From the NCBI GenBank assembly GCA_002308615.1, contig DBWC01000113.1, positions 33,802 to 42,728 on the forward strand: 8,927 nt of DNA. Reading direction: 5' to 3'. This document shows, piece after piece, positions 5,808-8,927 of the stretch. The first letter of the stretch is position 1; every line of letters begins with the position of its first letter. This DNA comes from Clostridiales bacterium UBA1248. GTDB taxonomy: Bacteria > Bacillota > Clostridia > Oscillospirales > CAG-272. Both the position numbers and the translations under genes were made by a program. The notes beneath the pieces are model-generated. The model had not been told where the DNA came from. It made no database searches and saw only the letters and a list, made by a program, of their open reading frames with translations.

Positions 5808-6680
5808 ATGGGACAAAAAGTTAATCCGCACGGTCTCCGTGTCGGCGTTATCAAAAAATGGGATTCGAGATGGCTCGTATCCGATATGGATTTCGGTGAT
5901 ACGATAGTAAACGACTATCACATCAGAGATTTCCTCAAAAAGAAGCTTTATAACGCAGGCGTGCCGAAGATAGAGATCGAGCGCAGCAACAGCGCCGTAA
6001 CGGTCATAATCTACTGCGCGAAGCCCGGTATGGTAATAGGCCAGAAGGGCGCCGAGAAAATGAAGCTGGAAGCGGAAGTGAAGAAGATCGTCAAAGACGA
6101 TATGATCCACGCCGTCACACAGCGCGCTATAAAGAATCATAAAGAAAATGTTGATCTCCAGGCGGCTCTCAAAGCGATAGTCGTTCCGGAAGTAAGGATC
6201 AATATATTCGAAGTAAAATCGCCCGATCTCAACGCTCAGCTCGTAGCAGAGAGCATTGCCGACCAGCTCGTTCGCAGAATTGGCTTCCGCCGCGCAATGA
6301 AGAACGCAATAGGCAGAGCGATGAAGCTCGGCGCAAAGGGTATCAAGGTTTCCTGCGCGGGCAGACTCGGCGGCGCCGAAATAGCGCGTACAGAGCACTA
6401 CCATGAAGGAACGATACCGCTTCAGACTCTTCGTGCCGACATCGAATACGGCTTTTCCGAGGCTAACACGACCTACGGCAAGATAGGCGTTAAGGTCTGG
6501 ATCTACGGCGGTGAGGTTCTCAATGAGAGCAGATCCGGCGGACAGAGACGCGACAACAGAGACAGAGGCGACAGAAGAGACCGCCGCGGCAGCCGCGACA
6601 ACAGAGACAATCGCCGCGACAACCGCGATCGCGAGAGAAAACCTTACAACAAGGAGGAACGCCGCGATGTTAATGCCTAA
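5808..6680 (+). CDS. rpsC: 30S ribosomal protein S3, with KH-domain insertion and extended tail
   Basis: S3 lies at the mRNA entry tunnel and contributes to ribosomal helicase activity. The 290-residue product opens MGQKVNPHGLRVGV, has the type II KH loop VIGQKG (76-81), the helicase arginines FRRAMK (160-165) and the C-terminal block GRLGGAEIARTE followed by VKVWIYGGEVL (228-238). Compared with E. coli S3 recalled from memory, the protein is collinear up to residue 81. It then carries about 30 extra residues (about 96-125), after which all motifs are offset by exactly 30. After residue 240 a tail of about 50 residues is rich in Arg, Asp and Asn (RDNRD, DRRDRR). The ribosome site AGGAG is 12 nt from the ATG, a long spacing. 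The 3' end overlaps rplP by 14 nt. Confidence 0.96.
   Translation: MGQKVNPHGLRVGVIKKWDSRWLVSDMDFGDTIVNDYHIRDFLKKKLYNAGVPKIEIERSNSAVTVIIYCAKPGMVIGQKGAEKMKLEAEVKKIVKDDMIHAVTQRAIKNHKENVDLQAALKAIVVPEVRINIFEVKSPDLNAQLVAESIADQLVRRIGFRRAMKNAIGRAMKLGAKGIKVSCAGRLGGAEIARTEHYHEGTIPLQTLRADIEYGFSEANTTYGKIGVKVWIYGGEVLNESRSGGQRRDNRDRGDRRDRRGSRDNRDNRRDNRDRERKPYNKEERRDVNA
6549..6609 (+). repeat. short direct repeat in the S3 tail
   Basis: The 16-base word CGCGACAACAGAGACA occurs at 6549-6564 and 6594-6609, exactly 45 bp apart, so in frame (15 codons). It codes for the Arg-Asp-Asn-Arg-Asp motif of the S3 C-terminal tail and lies in a purine-rich, low-complexity stretch from about 6530 to 6640. Repeats of this kind let tail length vary between strains by slippage or recombination. 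Confidence 0.7.
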
Positions 6681-7098
6681 AAGAGTAAAATATAGACGCG
6701 TTCACAGAGGCAGAATGAAAGGTAAGGCCATGAGAGGCAATACCGTTACTTACGGAACCTACGGCCTTGAAGCTCTCGAACCCGCCTGGATAACAAGCAA
6801 CCAGATAGAGGCAGCCCGTATAGCGATGACCCGTTATATAAAGAGAGGTGGTCAGGTCTGGATAAAGATATTCCCCGACAAGCCCGTTACCGAGAAACCG
6901 GCTGAGACCCGTATGGGTTCCGGTAAAGGTTCTCCCGAGTACTGGGTAGCCGTCGTAAAGCCCGGCAGAATAATGTTCGAGATGGACGGCGTTACCGAGG
7001 ATATCGCACGTGAGGCTATGAGACTTGCTTCTCACAAGCTCCCGATAAAGACAAGGTTCGTCAAAAAAGAAACTGAAGTAAAGGCAGAGGAGGAATAA
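6667..7098 (+). CDS. rplP: 50S ribosomal protein L16
   Basis: L16 lies by the A-site tRNA and is a late-assembly protein needed for peptidyl transferase maturation. The 143-residue product opens MLMPKRVKYRRVHRGRMKG. It has the signature region RMGSGKGSPEYWVAVVKPG (82-100), and ends in a short acidic tail (KAEEE). The start at 6667 is chosen over the ATG at 6673 because AAGGAGG (6651-6657) is 9 nt from the former and 15 nt from the latter. The same frame stays open upstream through the repetitive S3 tail, but that extension is not a plausible protein. It overlaps rpsC by 14 nt, so its ribosome site and start are read while S3's tail is still being translated. Confidence 0.96.
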   Translation: MLMPKRVKYRRVHRGRMKGKAMRGNTVTYGTYGLEALEPAWITSNQIEAARIAMTRYIKRGGQVWIKIFPDKPVTEKPAETRMGSGKGSPEYWVAVVKPGRIMFEMDGVTEDIAREAMRLASHKLPIKTRFVKKETEVKAEEE

Positions 7099-7102
7099 GC
7101 TC

Positions 7103-7291
7103 ATGAAAGCAGAAGAACTGAGAAAGTTATCTTCGGAAGATCTGAATAAAAAGCTGAACGAGCTCAAAGAAGAACTCTTCCGTCTCCGCTTCCAGCTTCA
7201 GATCAACCAGCTCGACAACCCGAACAAAATTCCCGAAACAAAGCGTAATATCGCTCGCGTTCTCACCGTTATGAACGAGAAGAACTCATAA
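7103..7291 (+). CDS. rpmC: 50S ribosomal protein L29
   Basis: L29 is a small two-helix protein at the tunnel exit next to L23. The 62-residue product starts MKAEELRKLSSEDL. It has the conserved ELFRLRFQLQINQLDNP segment (about 24-40) and the RNIARVLTV helix. Length is typical (60-70). The ribosome site GGAGG (7089-7093) is inside the end of rplP, and the gap to rplP is 4 nt, so translation is probably coupled. Confidence 0.95.
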   Translation: MKAEELRKLSSEDLNKKLNELKEELFRLRFQLQINQLDNPNKIPETKRNIARVLTVMNEKNS

Positions 7292-7311
7292 GGGAAGAGA
7301 GGAGATATGTC

Positions 7312-7572
7312 ATGAGTGAAGAAAGAAATCTGAGAAAAAACAGAGTGGGCATTGTCGTCAGCGACAAGATGGATAAGACCGTCGTAATCGCTATCGAGGA
7401 GCACGTAAAGCACCAGAAATACGGCAAAGTCATTAAGCGCACGGTAAGACTCAAAGTCCATGACGAAAATAACGAGTGCGGTATCGGCGACAAGATACTC
7501 GTTGCCGAGACCAGACCGTTATCCAAGGACAAGAGATGGCGCATGGTAGAAATCATAGAAAAAGCTAAATAA
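7312..7572 (+). CDS. rpsQ: 30S ribosomal protein S17
   Basis: S17 is a primary 16S rRNA binder of the 30S body with an OB fold. The 86-residue product reads RNLRKNRVGIVVSDKMDKT near its start, then KYGKVIKRT, and the family block GDKILVAETRPLSKDKRW (about 58-75). Length is normal. The ribosome site AGGAG (7300-7304) is 7 nt before the ATG. It is followed by an unusually long gap of 107 nt before rplN; this junction marks the S10/spc operon boundary in E. coli. Confidence 0.96.
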   Translation: MSEERNLRKNRVGIVVSDKMDKTVVIAIEEHVKHQKYGKVIKRTVRLKVHDENNECGIGDKILVAETRPLSKDKRWRMVEIIEKAK

Positions 7573-7590
7573 GCAAAGTACGACGATTGC

Positions 7591-7637
7591 TTACGCGCGG
7601 GCGGCATAATAAAAATGGCGCTGTACGGTGCGCGTAA
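7591..7637 (+). promoter_or_regulatory. long-range hairpin in the rpsQ-rplN gap
   Basis: TTACGCGC (7591-7598) pairs perfectly with GCGCGTAA (7630-7637), extendable by a G-T pair, enclosing about 30 nt. The 3' arm can alternatively form CGCG-TAA-CGCG (7631-7641), so two folds exclude one another. CATAAT at 7605-7610 resembles a -10 box, but no -35 box stands at a usable distance. No T tract follows, so it is not a simple terminator. A role in processing or in rplN translation is only inferred. Confidence 0.4.
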
Positions 7638-7679
7638 CGCGAGTTGTGAGATGCAAATACGCTAAGGAGGATTCACACA

Positions 7680-8048
7680 ATGATTCAACAGCAATCACTG
7701 ATGAAGGTGGCGGACAATACCGGCGCAAAAGAGTTAATGTGCATCCGTGTTCTGGGCGGTACGGGCAGAAGATATGCAAATATCGGAGACATTGTAGTTG
7801 CTTCAGTTAAGAAAGCGGCTCCCAACGGTACCGTTAAGAAAGGTGAAGTCGTAAAGGCTGTCATCGTAAGATCAAGACACGGTCTTAAGCGCGCAGACGG
7901 TTCTACGATCAAATTTGACGAGAACGCCGCGGTCATCATAAAAGAAGATAAGACGCCGAGAGGCACCCGAATTTTTGGCCCGGTAGCAAGAGAGCTTCGT
8001 GAGAAGGATTACCTGAAGATACTCTCCCTCGCTCCCGAGGTACTGTAA
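7680..8048 (+). CDS. rplN: 50S ribosomal protein L14
   Basis: L14 lies at the subunit interface near the factor-binding side and helps form an intersubunit bridge. The 122-residue product is exactly the usual family length. It begins MIQQQSLMKVADNTGAKEL and contains the signature VKAVIVRSRHGLKRADGS (about 58-75), then IKFDENAAVII and RGTRIFGPVARELR. AAGGAGG (7664-7670) stands 9 nt before the ATG. It opens the spc part of the cluster after a structured 107-nt gap. Confidence 0.97.
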   Translation: MIQQQSLMKVADNTGAKELMCIRVLGGTGRRYANIGDIVVASVKKAAPNGTVKKGEVVKAVIVRSRHGLKRADGSTIKFDENAAVIIKEDKTPRGTRIFGPVARELREKDYLKILSLAPEVL

Positions 8049-8060
8049 GGAGGACTGACC

Positions 8061-8402
8061 ATGGAAAAGAAACTTCATATAAAGAAGGGTGACAAGGTCA
8101 TAGTCATCTCCGGTGCAAGCAAGGGCGTCATAGGAAACGTTATAGAAGTCTCCGAAAAAGAGGGCAAGGTCCTCGTTGAGAAGGCTCACATGATCAGCAA
8201 GCACGTCAAACCCAGAAAACAGGGTGAGAACGGCCAGATCGTTAACGTTGAAGGCGCTATATACGCCGACAAGGTAATGCTCTACTGCGACAAATGCGGC
8301 AAGGGCGTACGCTATACCACACAGGTCGAAACCGAAGAAAAGAACGGCAAGACGATAACAAAGAAGACCCGCATCTGCAAAAAGTGCGGAGCCAAGCTGT
8401 AA
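8061..8402 (+). CDS. rplX: 50S ribosomal protein L24, four-cysteine form
   Basis: L24 starts 50S assembly and sits near the tunnel exit. The 113-residue product has an N-terminal KOW domain (IKKGDKVIVISGASKGVIGNV, about 7-27), the GENGQIVNVEGAI segment, and a C-terminal CDKCG (76-80) and CKKCG (106-110) pair. These four cysteines form a likely zinc ribbon, as in many Firmicutes L24 proteins. The loop between the pairs (about 25 residues, TEEKNGKTITKK) is charged. AAGGAGG (8047-8053) overlaps the rplN stop and is 7 nt from the ATG. Zinc binding is inferred from cysteine spacing. Confidence 0.96.
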   Translation: MEKKLHIKKGDKVIVISGASKGVIGNVIEVSEKEGKVLVEKAHMISKHVKPRKQGENGQIVNVEGAIYADKVMLYCDKCGKGVRYTTQVETEEKNGKTITKKTRICKKCGAKL

Positions 8403-8416
8403 GGAGGTAACATCAT

Positions 8417-8927
8417 ATGTCAAGACTTAAAGACTTATACAGAAACGAAGTCGCTCCCCAGCTTATGAAAAAGTTCGCCTACAAGAGCCCGATGCAGATC
8501 CCGAAATTCGATAAGATCGTGGTCAACGTAGGCTGCGGCGACGCAAAAGACAATACCAAGGTCATCGACAACGTCATCGCCGAGATCTCGCAGATCACCG
8601 GTCAGAAGGCTGTCCCGACTTACGCAAAGAAATCGGTCGCGAACTTCAAGCTCAGAGAAGGCATGAAGATAGGCGTAAAAGTAACGCTCCGCGGCGAGAT
8701 CATGTATGAATTCATGGACAGACTGTTCAACTTCGGTCTTCCCCGCGTACGTGACTTCAAGGGCATCAACCCGAACGCGTTCGACGGCAGAGGCAACTAC
8801 AGCCTCGGTCTCAAAGAGCAGCTGATCTTCCCTGAGATCGACTACGACAAGATCGATAAGGTCCGCGGTATGGACATCATCTTCGTCACTACCGCACAGA
8901 ATGATGAAGAAGCACGCGAGCTGCTCA
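8417..8927 (+). CDS. rplE: 50S ribosomal protein L5, 3' end cut by the window edge
   Basis: L5 binds 5S rRNA and contacts P-site tRNA from the central protuberance. The frame opens MSRLKDLYRNEVAPQLMKKF and stays open for 170 codons to the window edge. Family landmarks are ITGQKAV followed by AKKSVANFKLREGMKIGVKV, LPRVRDFKGI, FDGRGNYSLGLKEQLIFPEI and VRGMDIIFVTTA. The usual length is about 179-180, so only around ten residues are missing. AAGGAGGT (8401-8408) overlaps the rplX stop and lies 8 nt before the ATG. Nothing resembling the S8 repressor site known at this junction in E. coli was noticed. Confidence 0.96.
   Translation, partial: MSRLKDLYRNEVAPQLMKKFAYKSPMQIPKFDKIVVNVGCGDAKDNTKVIDNVIAEISQITGQKAVPTYAKKSVANFKLREGMKIGVKVTLRGEIMYEFMDRLFNFGLPRVRDFKGINPNAFDGRGNYSLGLKEQLIFPEIDYDKIDKVRGMDIIFVTTAQNDEEARELL

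Noticed and set aside
6511..6666. In-frame upstream extension of rplP through the S3 tail
   Set aside because: The Ala/Thr/Glu-rich product is an alternate reading of a low-complexity S3 tail; AAGGAGG and the L16 family start both fix initiation at 6667.
8400..8450. S8 repressor binding site at the rplX-rplE junction, as in E. coli
   Set aside because: No matching stem was found around the rplE start; only a standard ribosome site is visible.

Overview
This window is a bacterial chromosomal segment carrying the front part of the S10-spc ribosomal protein cluster, with a divergent phosphohexomutase gene on its left. The order rpsJ-rplC-rplD-rplW-rplB-rpsS-rplV-rpsC-rplP-rpmC-rpsQ-rplN-rplX-rplE is the canonical one. 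Strong AAGGAGG-type Shine-Dalgarno sites precede almost every gene, AGA and ATA codons are frequent, protein family variants are Firmicutes-like (a four-cysteine L24, a PgcA-type mutase), and base composition is moderate. Together these suggest an anaerobic member of the Clostridia (Oscillospiraceae- or Christensenellales-like). That placement is inference from protein and codon style, not from a search.

Layout: 1-53 is intergenic and holds a terminator-like hairpin for the mutase gene. 54-1769 (minus strand) is the mutase. 1770-2283 is a divergent regulatory region: a near-consensus promoter for each direction, an A/T-rich stretch with a direct repeat between them, and a roughly 310-nt untranslated leader for rpsJ. 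2284-8402 holds thirteen complete ribosomal protein genes, all on the plus strand. 8417-8927 is rplE (L5), cut by the window edge about ten residues before its expected end.

The ribosomal genes are tightly packed (4-nt and 14-nt overlaps, or 4-24-nt gaps), with two exceptions: about 119 nt between rpsJ and rplC, and 107 nt between rpsQ and rplN. Both gaps contain stem-loops. The products build the 30S head (S10, S19, S3), the 30S body (S17) and the 50S core and exit-tunnel region (L3, L4, L23, L2, L22, L16, L29, L14, L24, L5), and are probably one transcriptional unit from the promoter at 1936-1964.

The coding content is ordinary. The most interesting items are the long rpsJ leader, which can fold into several helices including a perfect 10-bp stem that hides half of the rpsJ Shine-Dalgarno; a 30-residue in-frame insertion inside the KH domain of S3, together with an Arg/Asp/Asn-rich C-terminal tail; and structured gaps at the two loose junctions. 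I see no mobile element, CRISPR array, tRNA or rRNA gene.
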